A DNA stretch of 64,000 nt from Sipunculus nudus (taxonomy: Eukaryota > Annelida > Sipuncula > Golfingiida > Sipunculidae): NCBI GenBank assembly GCA_026874595.1, contig CM049313.1, positions 51,263,659 to 51,327,658 on the forward strand. The letters are read 5' to 3'. Positions within the stretch are counted from its first letter, which is position 1. Every line of letters starts with the position of its first letter. Both the position numbers and the translations under genes were made by a program. Shown here in pieces: positions 1 through 14,105 of this stretch. Under the pieces are notes generated by a model that saw nothing but the letters and a program-made list of their open reading frames with translations, searched no databases and was not told the DNA's origin.

Positions 1-269
1 ATTTAAACTTGAAGAAATTCACTTGCATTTTATGATATTACAAAATACCTATTTTCATAAGTTTTTTTTTTTTTCAAATATAAAGCTGTATTTCCACATG
101 TGTAGATGAGTGGAAAATCGCTGTAATCCTTTTGTAGCTGAAGTTTCCACGGTCCGTCAGAGTATATGCGTGTGTATGCGCATACGGGTGAAAATCGCCA
201 CAGGAGCAAGTCTCACGCATAGGGTTTGCTTTACCCAGGGATCATCGGTGATATGACGTCACTCTAGCA

Positions 270-536
270 CAGGGGCCTTAAAATAGGGGGATGGGGTGGG
301 AGTGGGGATGGGGTATATCTCCCCACTTTTTGGTAGGGGGGATGGTCAACGTAATCAGCCCCCCCCCCCACATTTCAGAGAATAATATTTATATTGATAC
401 AAAGAATTATACATTTATGTATATATACACACACATATATAGTGATATACATATATGTGTGTGTGTGTCTGTGTGTGTATGGTAGTGTTTATCTGCGTGT
501 TATCCCCCCACCCTGGAAGATAAACTGACGCCACTG
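270..536. mobile_element. MITE-like element, family with CAGTGGCGTCA ends (copy 1)
   Basis: The right end (516-536) reads GAAGATAAACTGACGCCACTG, matching the ends of the element at 13347-14184. The left end near 270 is degenerate. Inside, CCCCACTTTTTGG, GATGGTCAACGTAATCA and TCAGAGAATAAT match (inverted) the block at 13680-13760 and the piece at 27737-27820. Confidence 0.5.
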
Positions 537-3417
537 CTCCAACTTTTTTTGGTGAAAACCTGCTATAACCACTGTACCACTATTTACTCCTGAGAGTTCA
601 CGCATATTCTCATATCCTGGCACATGTAAACACATATTTTCACGCATATACACAAATACGCCCACATAGAAACACAGCTTAACACAGTTGGTTCCTCATG
701 ATCCTGATAACATAAGCCTCCATAACATAAGCTATATCATAGTTGTCGCTTACATTTGATATCGTCGGCTTACTGCAGCACTTTCCTCTTTTCCTTTGAC
801 CTATAGTGGCTAATGTTTAATAGTTGGGGAATGATCATGCATGGTACTTCGATTAGAGGCAGATGATATAAGTATCTAACTAACTATAAACATCTGTTAG
901 GATATATGAAATTCATTGGGAGACCAGCATATTTCTGTTTCTATATTAGAATTAAATGCTAATTAAATATTTTTTCTCCGGTTCATACATTACATTAACT
1001 TTTCAAGGAAATGCATTCATACATAAACTCGACGTGTGTCAAAATGGCCATGCATATATTCAAATAAAGATATAATTTGTAATGTTTGATTATAAACTGA
1101 TCAGATATAATTTAACAAGATGTATAGTCGGAACCTACATAAATCCGCCAGAGTCAAAATAATTTATTTCTTTGCTCCTGTGTACACAGTGCACCGTTTT
1201 CCAAACCAGTACACAGGTAGGCTCTAGCAGTAAAGCCGACCCTAATACCTATGAATGGCCTTGACTCCCGGACAGAGAGAGGCGTAATTTAGTTGTTTAT
1301 AATCCTTTGAGTTAAAAAATCGCGATTATCCACATTACCACCGAAAATTATTGGAAAGTTTATACCTTACGTATTAGTACCCTTATCCTGCACAAAATTT
1401 CATCAAATCCCATTTGGAAATTTGCTTAAATTTGCTTACAGCTACACTTGCTTACGTAACCAAGGAAATTTATATTACATCTTCTCCTGGCTTAAGCCTT
1501 ATAAATCTGCACTTTAAATATTATCAAAAAATCTAAAGTCAGTAAATATATTTACAAAGAACTGCAAGGCCTATAATGCACACAAGAATGTCAGAAAAAA
1601 ATATTTATAGCAAGGTTCCAAGTAAGTTTCAGCTGGGCATATAACTTTAAAATAGAACTTCTTAGTTAGGAAGTGGTTGTTTAATGTAATTTAATGTTAA
1701 ACTGTAATTTTTTTAAAAATTATTTTTCACCTTTTAATAACATTTGTGATAGATTACAGATCTGATAGGGCATGAGTTGCTCCCATGTAAGTGATGTCTA
1801 AACGTTTTCCCGATTCTCCCTGTCCTGATGTTAATCATCTTTGTGAGGAAATTTTATAAATAAATATTATTGAATTCTCATTCAGACATAATAAAATATA
1901 AACATTAAATAATAGTAATAAAGAAGGCAAAGCAAACAGGAGAATTACAGTTTTCATCTCTCAGATTACAGTTATCATAAAAACACCGATCGAGTAATGA
2001 ATAAATATTTAAAATCTATTTGCTATAGATATCTTAGTTGTAGGCATAAAATATAAAATCTGATGAGGCTAATACATCTTTTCAAAGATCAGTATATCTT
2101 CCATTTTATAATATATTTCCAAACAAATTCATTATAGAGGAAATTCCTCCCAACATTCTGCCCAAATAAGTGAAAATTGTGAAAGCTTTCCTTTGCCGTA
2201 CGCTGCAGGAAACAAGCGGCACATATATTCAAAGTTGCTCAAAGGAGAACGGAGTTTTTTTTATTTTTTTTTCATGCCACGTAATTCACATAAATTGGGA
2301 AATTTATCGAGAAATCTGTACATAACCTGACACAAAATATACTAACACTTCGCAAATGTCTTCCCATAACTAAATATCTGCTTTCCATGCGTGAAGCAGT
2401 TTATGAGTAGAGGCGCATTTTGGACATTGAAAGAATTAAAAGAACATATATGTATAGGCAATTTAAAATTTCAAATCCTATATTTGACAATAGGTAAAAA
2501 CGTCCCAACATATTTACTATATAATTAATAAAATTGCATGATTGAGCATGTGTGGCAGAATATAAGATTTATTATGTACTCGATTGACATTGTATGAACA
2601 AATAGGCCTTATTCTGGGTCCTTATCAATGTGTACCGTATCACTTCCCGTAAATTTGATGACATCTATGCCTGGCTTGCTATGCTGAACAAACACAATTA
2701 GAATGTTAGGTGTACAATCTGCCAGCTAGGTTTGTGTGATTATATGTTTACTGAGATATGGGATTCAGTGTTGCTTGGGGTTTCATATGTATTAACATGG
2801 AAATATTACAGCAAGTATTGCATAGCGAAGTTTTGAACCAGACGACAAATTACCAACAGTTTCATATACCCGGAAATTTCAATATATATTTACTACATCA
2901 CAGCGCATTGCATAGACCCCAAATACTAAAGGCGCGTTCTTAAAAACCTTTAATGAGCTCTGAATGACACGTTTAATGAAGTTTCATTAATCACGCGTTA
3001 ACTTAACGTCAATAAAACACTCTTTCATGTTTAACCTGAATTCGCTCCTGTGGCAAGTATGACTGTGCTGAACATATGATAATTCCAGATTCAAGGAGTA
3101 ATCGCCATAACAGCATATATCAATAATATAAATCACATAAACGTAATCCGATCGATTGACTTTAATTTTAGCAGGACGTTGTAAAATGCAAATTGTAACC
3201 CGCTTTACGCTTTGGTAAAGTATTACTTAATATATGAAAATGAATGTATTAAAAATGTATGGAAGAAAGTAGCTCGGTACCTGTTTTCACTGACTGTACT
3301 GATCGATAATCAATGGCAAATCAGGCGATCAGAGGCGAACCCCGTTATTAACCTACTGACAGTGGTGCAATTTTTGTCCAATACACTGGGGACAGGAATC
3401 TTATGGTAGAGGGCTGC

Positions 3418-3436
3418 CCCCCCCCCCCCCCCCCCC
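3418..3436. repeat. Poly(C) tract
   Basis: An uninterrupted run of about 19 C. Similar C or G runs occur at 5633, 6541, 6816, 14698, 39703, 57499, 57552, 58868 and 62877. Confidence 0.9.
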
Positions 3437-3998
3437 GCATGACCTGACTTACGCATGAATCTTTGCATTGAACATCTAATGTCTAAGTATCCCTTAAAGT
3501 ATACATTTTTTGAAAGCTAAGAAGATTCTCTATATTTTGGTAATTATAAACTTTTTTATGTTATGATGTTTTATGTTTTGATTCATGAGCATTTTAATTT
3601 AATTCAAATATTTTAAAAAAATATTATTCAAGAACATCTCCAGCAGATCAGAATATATTTTATAATAATCGAAAATTAAGATTAAAACCCCCGTTTTTTT
3701 CTTGTTTTGTGAAATAAGTTTTTTTAAAAAAGATTCGACTTTACAGAGTATTTAATTTTGAAACCCTTAAAAATCATTTCAATTTTTACATTTTCTAAAT
3801 AAAATCCTTCCAATTTAGTTTATAGGCGTAAGATAAAGAATCCTTTTTAGTTGACATAGGAACAACTACACTGGTCAAAGATTGTACGTCTCGGACAAGT
3901 AATTAAGAGAAATAACGCTCTAAATATCAGGTGTTCAGGTGAAATGAAATTATTTGAGAAAATACCTAAAAACGACATTCGTAGAGATCATTCGTTCT

Positions 3999-4059
3999 AC
4001 AGGCGTAACTAAGAACATCTATGTATGGTTACAGGCGTAACTAAGAACATCTATGTATG
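3999..4059. repeat. Tandem duplication, 32-bp period
   Basis: A 29-bp block starting ACAGGCGTAACTAAG is present twice (3999-4027 and 4031-4059) without mismatch. Confidence 0.85.
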
Positions 4060-5353
4060 CGTTAAACTGCGTTTAATAGCTGGGCTCCACATGTCATGGT
4101 GTTAGGTATTTTGTCACTTATGAAAGGCTGCAGTGCACTAAAATGGTCAACGTTACAACACATAGACGGTATAACATCCAGCTAAAGAAGTTGGAATGCA
4201 TATGGTAACATTAAGAAAAACGGGACTGAAATATTCAACTAGCCGGCATGGTAAATTGTTAAAGTAAACCCGTTTGTCAAATCTTATCACTTGATCATAA
4301 TAAACTTCTTTAGCGAAGTGATTTATCATAAACGCCTTTCCCTCCGAACTGGCAGATGGCTTGCGTTATACTATAGCGTGAATCACGCTGATACTATTGA
4401 GGTAAATAAGGTTATTGTATATTGTTACCCCTACTCTCTTTACTAGCTGTCTTTATCACTTTATTCAACTGTGACACTTTGATCCAATTTACTGAAACCT
4501 AGAAACCGCAGTCGACCTTGTTTACTCTGTATAATGCTCCAATACACATAATGACTACTGCCTATCAGTGTGTAGGGTAACTGTGACAAGGGAACTATTT
4601 CACATCTACAAAATATTCAAAACCGAGCAGCTCTTAAAGCACAAAAACCTTCGATAAATATTTACCTTCGGCAGATCTTATCAGACACATGAACTAGATG
4701 ATCGTGGATAAACGTTACCGCTACTTATCATTAATTTTAGTTCTGAAAATGTTTTACTGGCCAACAAACTGCAACAAACTCATTAAATATTTATTTTTAT
4801 TTAACGGGAACCCATGGATACCACACAAGAGGGACTTCTAAAGATAATTTGCCTTTACCCAAAACCAAGCCTGAACATTACAAATCCTCATTTGCCTATA
4901 CTGGACCTTTCGAGTGGAAAAAACGGCCAGCTCAATAGTGAAATTCTTACGTCACTTCGCGTATTCAATAGAGAGTTCAAGCATTTTCTCTCAGAGTCTT
5001 AATACGGAATAATCAACATTTCTACTTCCGTGAATCACATTAACTCTTGTGGTTTAAATGTATATTTTTTTTTTGCATATGGATATTTATCCGATATTTT
5101 AACATTGTGGACTATGTATATGTTTCACATGTAATTGTTTTTACTTAACATGCTTCGCCGAAATCCGTTTATATTATCATGTAGGATTTTAATATTTCAT
5201 TTATGTCTTCTTATACACATCGTACTTCTTCATCTCATTGCCTATTGACATATTTTATGATCTACTTCTCTTGTAATAATGTATATGAAATAGTTACAGA
5301 GCCCCACTGAAAATCAAGATTAAGCTGAATAGTCTTTCCTGATGAAATATATT

Positions 5354-5392
5354 TATAATAAATAAATAAATAAATGAATAAATAAATAAATA
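5354..5392. repeat. (AAAT)n microsatellite
   Basis: About nine AAAT units with one variant. Confidence 0.85.
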
Positions 5393-5478
5393 TACTATTG
5401 CAATATGTTATCTTGTTAAAGTTATTCTGTAATTCTACTCGACTGAGGCTTTTAGTATCTGAACTCTAGATCATTTCA

Positions 5479-5480
<2 letters not shown>

Positions 5481-5536
<56 letters not shown>
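5481..5536. repeat. (TA)n microsatellite
   Basis: About 27 uninterrupted TA units. Confidence 0.9.
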
Positions 5537-5539
<3 letters not shown>

Positions 5540-6501
5540 CTCCGGCGGAGAAAAACCAATAGAACACATGGTGCAACCCGGAACCTTCGTGCCATATCAT
5601 TCCACGGAATAAAAACTTGCTTCATGAGACCTCCCCCCCCCCCCCTACCCAAATCCCTGGCGCATGCAGTTTAATCAAGGTACAGTGTGTGGAGATCTAT
5701 ATATGGGGTTCAGAGATTGTCGGACACATCCATTTGTGACACCAACTGCAGAGGCTCCGAACAAGTTAAATGTTTTTTCTTGCTGTTCACATTAATTTGT
5801 TTTTTTTTTTTTTATTCTGTAAGTTCCTCCCCTATATATACAACATTTCACGTAATCGTAAAAAAAAAATCTTGAAAATAATGTTTGAATAAGTGTTTGG
5901 TTTGGAAGAAATGGCTGGAATAGTTCTGAAATACCCTTGACGGTGTTATTTCTTTATGGGGGAATGTTTACTAGGTCGTTAAAACGCAAGCCAGAGGGTA
6001 TTATTTTCATGATTCACATTTGACGTAAACATAGTGTCTACTTGTCCTCATTAACAGTACATTATGACGTCAAAAGCAGAACACCTTTTTTATGCGGTCT
6101 ACATTCAAAGAAACTTTGCTCTGCATTCTTTGTACTGAACAGGTTGAGGAGTACGATATTGTAATGTGCTTAACAAATCGGACGTCACTGGGCTTTTACA
6201 GTGGCGCAATGAGGGTGTGATTAACTCCTATTACCTGCGCTTCAGGTATTGAGAATAAACGCTTGAAAACAGTAAGGAGTCTAATGGGCCGTGATCCAGT
6301 TTTTATTCAGTTCATGGGACAAAGTTGTCCTGTCTTCATGACAAGTAACTCTCAGGTCTTGCATCGTGAACTTATCAACTAAATGCACCGTTTAATACTG
6401 TCAATCAGGGCTGTTTAATCAACATTCCTATTAAGGTCGACCTTGTTTAACTTTATATCGGTTGTCAATAGATGCCTGCATACCCGATATCAGCCTCTAC
6501 A

Positions 6502-6713
6502 GAAGCGGATCCAGAGGCGAAGGGGCAGGGGGTCCGGAACCCCCCCCCCCCCCCTCCCTTTTTCAGCCGCTGCAACCTTTATTCAAGGGTTTCAGACCAA
6601 TATTTTGGGGCCTGTATCCCCTTCTCCGTACCTTTGGACCTTTTTATCGGTTTTAGCATTAGTCCATCTGGATTGGTCCCCTTTTTTCCCAAAGCCAGGA
6701 TCCGCCCCTGCTT
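6502..6713. mobile_element. MITE-like element with GCGGATCC ends
   Basis: The left end AGCGGATCCAGAGGCG faces the right end CCAGGATCCGCCCCTGCTT, an imperfect inverted terminal repeat around GGATCC. The interior has a C run and no coding capacity. The C-rich element at 14663 has a similar left flank (GGCGATTCCAGAGG). Confidence 0.45.
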
Positions 6714-7199
6714 AACGCCTATAGGCCAAAATATAGGGTTTTTTATATTTGAGAGTTTACTGAATGTCTGCATATTTAGAGATTCCAATAAAAACTTTAA
6801 AAGAGAATACCTGGTGGGGGGGGGGGGGGGTTATTTATGTGCCTTCTATGTTACTGTGACATTTGCTTGATGGAATTTTACCTAACATTTTGACGAAGTT
6901 AATTCATTGGGACTGGAACATCATGCTAACAGATCAAATTAATGGCCAAGGGGTGGGCACTGGTAATATGTGTTGTACATATTGTTATATGTATGTTAAA
7001 AACACCCAATACCAAGAAATCGGTTATAGTAGGAGAAACATGTTTGGATGAAGTCAGCTCCTTTTTTATTCCTGTGGAGTTAAATAAGCATCCAATATAG
7101 TTCTGATGAAGATGAGTTGGGAAAGCAAGGTCTGTTTTCTTGTCACTTTAAAAAAATTGGAACTAAAAGGATAAAAAAATTCACAAAACACAAAATATT

Positions 7200-7646
7200 T
7201 AACTCTTACGTGAAATCAGTGCAACTATATGGCCCAGAAACCTGGAGAATGAAAAAACAACCCTCAACAAAATACAGACTTTATTAAACATCTGTTTGCG
7301 AAAAATCTAAATCATTCATTGGCCAAACACTATTACCAATGAAGACCTATGGTCAAGAACCATTCAGGACCCGATCGCCAAACAGATCCTCAGGATAAAG
7401 TGAGATTGGATAGTTAATACACGGAGGAAACCATTGAACAACATCACAAGGCAAGCCCTTACATGGAACCCTCAGGGAAAAAGAAGTGGAGGAAGGTTTA
7501 GAAATACCTGGAGAAGGGACTTAAGAGAATGAAGCAAGGAGAATTGGAAACACCTGGTGAGAAATAGAAAAGGCAGCCCCAAGTCGTGTAAACTGTGGAG
7601 ATCGTCATCGGCCAGTGCTCCTCATGTGGTCGAGGGCCTTAACAGG
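7200..7646 (+). pseudogene. Non-LTR retrotransposon 3' remnant (RT C-terminus, RTE-like)
   Basis: Translation with stops and frameshifts gives LYGPETWRMKK near 7221 and [13 protein letters not shown] followed by RNTWRRDL near 7456-7530, the C-terminal signature of a widespread invertebrate endonuclease-reverse transcriptase family. It ends with GGCCTTAACAGGTAAC, typical of its 3' end. The catalytic core is absent; inactive. It lies 250 bases upstream of the receptor start. Confidence 0.65.
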
Positions 7647-7838
7647 TAACACACACATACATATAAAATAGCTTATCCAGCCATGGTATTACCAGCATTG
7701 CCATTAAATAAAATTCCCATATGTGTATGTTGAAACAGGGTGTCACGTGAAACTTCATGCTGAAATGGCAATATTTATTCTACTCGGAGCCCGTATTTTC
7801 GTGAGATCGCATGACACATGATCAACCCTTAGCAGCTG

Positions 7839-7843
7839 ATTGG
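7839..7843 (-). promoter_or_regulatory. Possible CCAAT box upstream of the receptor gene
   Basis: ATTGG (CCAAT on the minus strand) lies about 60 bases before the start codon. No clear TATA box is seen at a useful distance. Position is the only support. Confidence 0.2.
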
Positions 7844-7900
7844 CTGTCACAGGAACGACTTCGTGTATGCGGTCTTCCTTGCACTCACAACAAATGAACA

Positions 7901-7954
7901 ATGTTTACCTGGACGGCAGGCATTATCGTTCTGCTGGTGAATACTGTTAATGGA
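7901..7954 (+). CDS. Exon 1: start codon and signal peptide
   Basis: Reads MFTWTAGIIVLLVNTVNG (18 residues), a short hydrophobic core ending in small or polar residues, typical of a cleaved signal peptide. A strong donor (GTAAGT) follows directly, and the phase-0 junction fits exon 2. An earlier ATG at 7894 is in another frame. Chosen because it gives the secreted ectodomain its signal and is the nearest in-frame ATG with a good donor; an alternative first exon further upstream cannot be excluded. Confidence 0.75.
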
Positions 7955-8321
7955 GTAAGTAAAATATTATTATTATCTGACTTATGTTGCTTCATTTGTA
8001 ATAGATAAAATATGTAATTAAATATAAATTAGAGATAAGCGATGCCTCACTTATATATTTTTGAATCAATACCAGGCATATATGTTGTTTCAATTGTTAT
8101 AGCTAGAATTATCGTGTTTGTAGTTAATCATATATAGATATGTATTGGAGGTAAAGGTTACGTAGCATATTATATATATTAAGGTTCATTTTTGCGAGTA
8201 CAGACGAAATTCAACATATCTACTCACACTCACACACACATATATAAGAAAACAGAAACTATATTTTGCTTAAATCTCATCCTCGTATTTTATACTTTTC
8301 TCAGAATACCATTATTTATGG

Positions 8322-8373
<52 letters not shown>

Positions 8374-9874
8374 TAATAACAACAACAATAATAATAATAA
8401 CAATAGCCTAATAATAACAAAAATAATAATAATACAATAATTATTTGGTCTTGAACTGTCAGGAATGATACAAAGTGTGGGGTGTAAATCATAAAAAAAT
8501 GTAAATTCCCTTATTGCTCCAAAAATCCAGAAATTATTTAAATATTTACAAGTGGTTATCACAGAGCCATTTGTCATCAGTTACGATTGTGTTACTCTGA
8601 GTCAAGGCCGTAGGCGCCCCGTCCAAATGTTGCGACAGCCGTGTGACGCTGCATGCTATAGTGCAAGAAGAGGGCAAACAGTTCCGAATGAGGTTTTCCA
8701 TTTAAAAAAAAATGAGAACACAAATTCCAATGTCGCAACGAAACATTTTCACAATTATTTGAACAACCTTTCTTAGATTTACTTTCGGGGTTTAAAAAGT
8801 TTACTTACAATGAATGAATTGCCCATCGGTGCTGTCAATCTGTATGATATTTTGTGGCCAGTTTAACGAAATCAGTGTGTCACAGTCTTCAAAACAGCAG
8901 AATGGTTTATAATGTTTGCTAAAGTATATAGATCTACTGCTTTAATATTTAATTGGTTATCCCAAGAAACAAAGGTATCTTTATATCTTCTGAGACTCAT
9001 GCCATCAGGCATTACAAAATATCATTTGTTCCGAGAGCACCAACAAATAAAATTTTATTAAATTTAGTACAAGATGTGGTGAGAAGGGGTTTGGAATAAA
9101 TCTAATACATGTATAATGAAGATGTACTAACGGCTAATCATTATAATAACTCTTGATCACTAGGCGTTTGTCTTCTTTTAATTTTTCATTATGATTACCA
9201 CTGGACCTCGGTGTTTTGTCCTCTTTAACATATAATTTTACAACTGCTCACTAGTGGGTTTGTCCACTATGATTGACGTTAAATATTAAACGTTTGTTTT
9301 CTTCTTAAAGTGCAATTGTGTAACCGTCAAACACAAATCGCTTGTCTTCTTTGTCAATTTTTCATTATAATGGTCATTGCGCACTTGTCGTTTCTCATTT
9401 TAACTTAATTAATAAAATTTTATCAAATTTATTGAACATGTTAGTTTTGGGTGTGTTTTTTTCTCTTCCTATTGAATGCTGTTTTTGTTTCTTGCCAGTT
9501 GTCCGACGGGGACCTTCGTACAACATCCGGTGAAGAATGGACAGTAGGAATGACCCAATATGAACACGTGACCTGGAGTTACGGGTGCGAAATCCTCAAC
9601 TCGCCATACGAGCCTGTTGGAAGGGGGACTTGTTCAAGCACCGTGATAGCTGGAAGGAAAACTGGCCCTCTTGTCATACGTACACAAATTCCAAGTGAGT
9701 TTTAAAGCCGTGGGCCTTGTTTGCTGAATTAAATTCATATATATGTAATATGTATTTTTAAAATAAAATCATAATAATATTATATGAATTATATATTATA
9801 TTAATATACAGTATAATCAAAATAACAGTAGATAAATTAATATGTATATATATCTACTGTTATTTTGATTATAC

Positions 9875-9924
<50 letters not shown>

Positions 9925-12900
9925 TTATATATGTTGTGAAAGTAATATTTGCTAAGTTTGTTATCATCACTTCCGTTTGTTTTAAACATTTGTACATTTG
10001 AGACGATTCATTCAATAAGACCTTTGACGCATGCCATATCCTATATGTTCTCATATCGAGATGCATAGTTGAAATATTATTGAGGTAAATGTAAAGTAAC
10101 TAAAAAAATGTGAATTATCTCGAAATTTCGATGTCATAAAGTATCAATGCCATAAATACTGAGGGGATTACAGGTACTTTGTTTCCCCCTAAAATAATTT
10201 AGGCCTATGATTCAAGCTCAACTTTTCCCCATTAGGGAATGTTTTGCTGATGTCATTCAATGCCCTGTGTGCCTGTTTGTATTATAATAATAAACAGAAC
10301 AAAAGAAATAAAAAGTCAGTTCCAATTTAGATGTGACTGAGGATAATAATTCTAGACTGGGCCAGTCGATTCAATTGTTACGACTTATTTCCTTCCGGTG
10401 ACAGAGCCTTCAAACTGAATTGCGCTTTCTGTGTTGCGACGTTTAGAACAGCTACTGCCATCTTGCGGCAAATTATGTACATGGAATCACGAATTTTGCG
10501 CATTTTAGCAGCAAATATAAATAATAAAGTCCTGGCGGGGCTAATTATAATTCTTCTGTTTGTACACTTATCTGTTTGATAAGAAACCGGAACTCCAAAT
10601 GACATTGAAGGATTAAAATTATAAACCGGAACTCCAAATGACACTGAAGGATAAAAATGAAATACCGTTATTGGTACTACATTTAACTTAGAAACGGGCA
10701 CTGTCAATATGTGGGCGATAGCAGAAGTATATATTATTGGGCTTTTCCTTATCAACCGTTTGGGTTCTGTTCATCGGTAACCGTCCATCCAACTATAAGG
10801 TTCTTTATCTCACGCATTATTTCAAGAACCATATGAAATTCAGCCCTTAACTTCTGTCAACATCATTGGGCTGTCGGCCCCTTTGCTTTCGGATCATACA
10901 GACCTCAGATTAACTGTAATATTAATTAATCATAGCATATTAAAGTAATTCAAGCATAGTTTACGTGGAAAGCCACGTGAAATATGAAAACCGAAACCGA
11001 CTTTTTTTTAGTGAGAGCAAGGTATTCCTTAAAACTATATTTTACCCAAAACCAGGCTTAAGTGTCATGTTAAAAGCCGGGTCCATGCACATGTAGATAT
11101 GTGGGTGACAATCTTGTTTGCTCGTTGAAAAGTTCTATATGACACACGAGCATAAACTTAGGTGCCACTCAGTTGAGCGCAAACCCCCGCCATTGCAAAA
11201 CAACCATTCTGCACCAGGCCAACTCGCACTGCACAGACTCGGACTAACAAGAATGCAACTCTGCTGTTAAGGGATTCTTAAAGTAAAAATTTGACACCCA
11301 CAATGCACCGGGGCATAATGAAAATGTAGTGAAGCGGATAATGATAATCCGTTAAAGTATGATAAGTTTATTTCAAAGAAAATTACTAAACGTGTATATT
11401 TGTGGTAAGGAATTCACGGAATAGGTAATATATTTTGAAAGCATGCATATGTGAAATTTGAACAGAAGGTGTTTTCTTGAAATGTAACAAACTTCGATTT
11501 GAATATTTGACAGTTGAGACAAGTAATCCCGGCCATCTCACAGTGCCTATAACACAACAGGTTCGTTTTGAGTACGCTCCCAAGGCACCGGAAATCTTGC
11601 GCTTCTAAAAAAGCAACTGATTTTCACGCTGCCAGCTTTGACCGTTTATGATATATTTAGACACCAGATGGCGGTTCGTTGTCCGCTGAGAAAAAAAAAC
11701 CGTGTGTATGATCAACAAGCAGCCAACCAGATGCCAATAAACAAACACTCGACAGTTATCCTGGCTCCGCCTATAGCTGCGCTTCAAGGGCCGCTTGATG
11801 ATTATTTAAGGTCGAATTTTAATTGCTCCCTCTGCATTCTCGCATCATCGACCGATTCGTTTATGACATTATGACTGTGTTAGCGTAGCATGTATCTGTT
11901 GTCTGCAGAACTGAAACCAGCCAGCGAGGTGTGCGCGCAGCCTTTGTTGTTACGTTTCGTTTGAATTACAGCTCACCGGCCGGGCATCGTATGCGCCCAA
12001 GGCCCTAAGCAAACCACGTCTGGGACAATTCTCTTTGAGCCTGTGGCCTGTTCAGACGGTTACCGGGGCGATGAGCTGTCACTCAAAACGAAATGAACAT
12101 GATTGGCTCCGTGTATTCTTTGCTTGGCTGTGTCTTCCAGCACAGGGTCTCATCTGATTGGACAAAAATGCAGTGCTCCAATCTGGTGTAGCTATTCAGG
12201 ATACGAGGTCATAACAAACAGCGCTTACGATATTTATAGGGAGTCGGGGTATAGTTAAAGCGCTGTGTAAAGAGCGTACGTTTTGAGAAGAAACGACATC
12301 TGGCGGAGGGGCACAGGCCCACTCTCGGCACAAGAACTAAATCTGTTTTGTTGAATCTATGTGATTTTCTGCCGTACACTGCATAAAGTGTAGATAATTC
12401 CTACTAAAAAGTGTGATTAGAAGGCTGTATGACGGATGTATGAACATCTAGACTATCTTTATCTACAAGCTTTTTGTAAACACAGCAATGTTAACAAAAG
12501 TATGTAACCTAAGGTGATTGGCTGCATTTGTGCTGATGAAGGTCATCGTTTGCAAAACTCTCTTTCCAAAACGCTGATTCGTCCTACCGCCAGATGTCCT
12601 TGTTTCCCCCCTCCCCCGAAGATATAAACATGTGAATATAAACAAAACGAACAGCCTGTGTGCAGTGGGATCGGCGACCTATTTTTGTTATAAATGGTTC
12701 AATCCGATTTTCTTTAGACGTAAGATATGGGCCTTGCCCATGGTCCAGCCAGGTACAAGGTTTTATGGAAATCAGTGCAGTAGTTTTGGCATAATATTAC
12801 ACAACGAACAAACAAATAAACCAACAAACCAAAACACACACAGGTGAGGCTATAAAGGGTTATAAAACTCTGCCAAAATAAGGATGTTTGGTATCTAACT

Positions 12901-14053
12901 GTTATTCTTCCCTTGAATAAAACAAAATGAATATATATATGTGTGTGTATCACAATTAGATCGATTTGATGGAATATGTCTTGTATAGATCTATACGCAT
13001 CTCAGCATTTAAAGCAAGATATTCACCTACATTTTTTTTTAATTTATGCGATTTCTGGCTTATTATGCCTACATTTTAATGAACTCTTGGTAATGCTTGT
13101 TAGCAACAGTACATATAAAGGCTTTGTGATGGATATATAGGTTTTGTTTTACATACAAGCTGTTAGTAAACACAGCAATATTGACAAATGGAAAGATCAT
13201 GTAACCTTAGGTGGTTGGTTGCCTTTATTTAGGAATTGAATGGTTTCTAGTTGTAAAACTATTTTGATTATCATGACCTGCCGACAGATGTATTTGTTGA
13301 ATGTGTTTGAATTATTTGGCGGGCTCTCATTTGGTTTAAACACGTGCAGTGGCGTCAATTTATCTTCATGTGTGGGGGGGGGGGATGACTCGCAGGGTGG
13401 GAAGATGAATCGCAAGAGGGGGTTGACAGCCGTGGAGGGTAGTCAAAATTGGGATAAACAGACAAGCTTACACACATATATATATATATAATATACAATA
13501 TACATATACCTTTTATTTTCTGTGCAAATATATATCAATTAAGTATAATGTTTTAAGAAATTAGGTATATGTTTATTCTTAATCATTTAGATATAAATAT
13601 TTCATTGGAAAATCATAAATGGAACCAAAGACTATAATTCTATATATTTATTTTTTCCATTTGAAATATATAAATATTATTCTCTGAATAGTTGGGGGGG
13701 GGGGGATGATTACATTGACTATCTCCCTCTTGCCAAAAAGTGGGGGGATATAAACACCCCATCAAAACAACCTCCTCAGCAACTAATTTGTGCCTGGTTT
13801 CAAACTGGCCCATGCATTAGCCGTACACACAGACTTTAATACAGATCGACTGTGATACAATTGCTATTTTAATAACTGAACCATAATTAGTTAGGTAATG
13901 TATAGGATTTTTTTCAAAACTATAAACCAAAACAGATCAAGTTATACTTAGATTCTAGAGGTTCTGGTTCAATTAGGTGAAACGTTCAAAATGAAGAAAT
14001 CGCGAAATTTCAACCTCGCGAAAACAAAGTGTATATATATATATATATATAAT

Positions 14054-14105
<52 letters not shown>

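Larger units (their letters stand above)
1..7199. other. Upstream spacer, no gene seen
   Basis: AT-rich DNA with no convincing exon on either strand. It holds the MITE-like elements, microsatellites and homopolymers listed separately; open frames here are short and carry no family signature. Confidence 0.6.

Noticed and set aside
8192-8577. Poly-Asn (plus) and poly-Leu (minus) open frames
   Set aside because: They are both readings of one (AAT)n microsatellite in intron 1.
10378-10755. 125-codon minus-strand frame with two SFGVPV repeats
   Set aside because: The repeat comes from a 45-bp DNA duplication; no domain, no splice context. It may be part of an unrecognised repeat.
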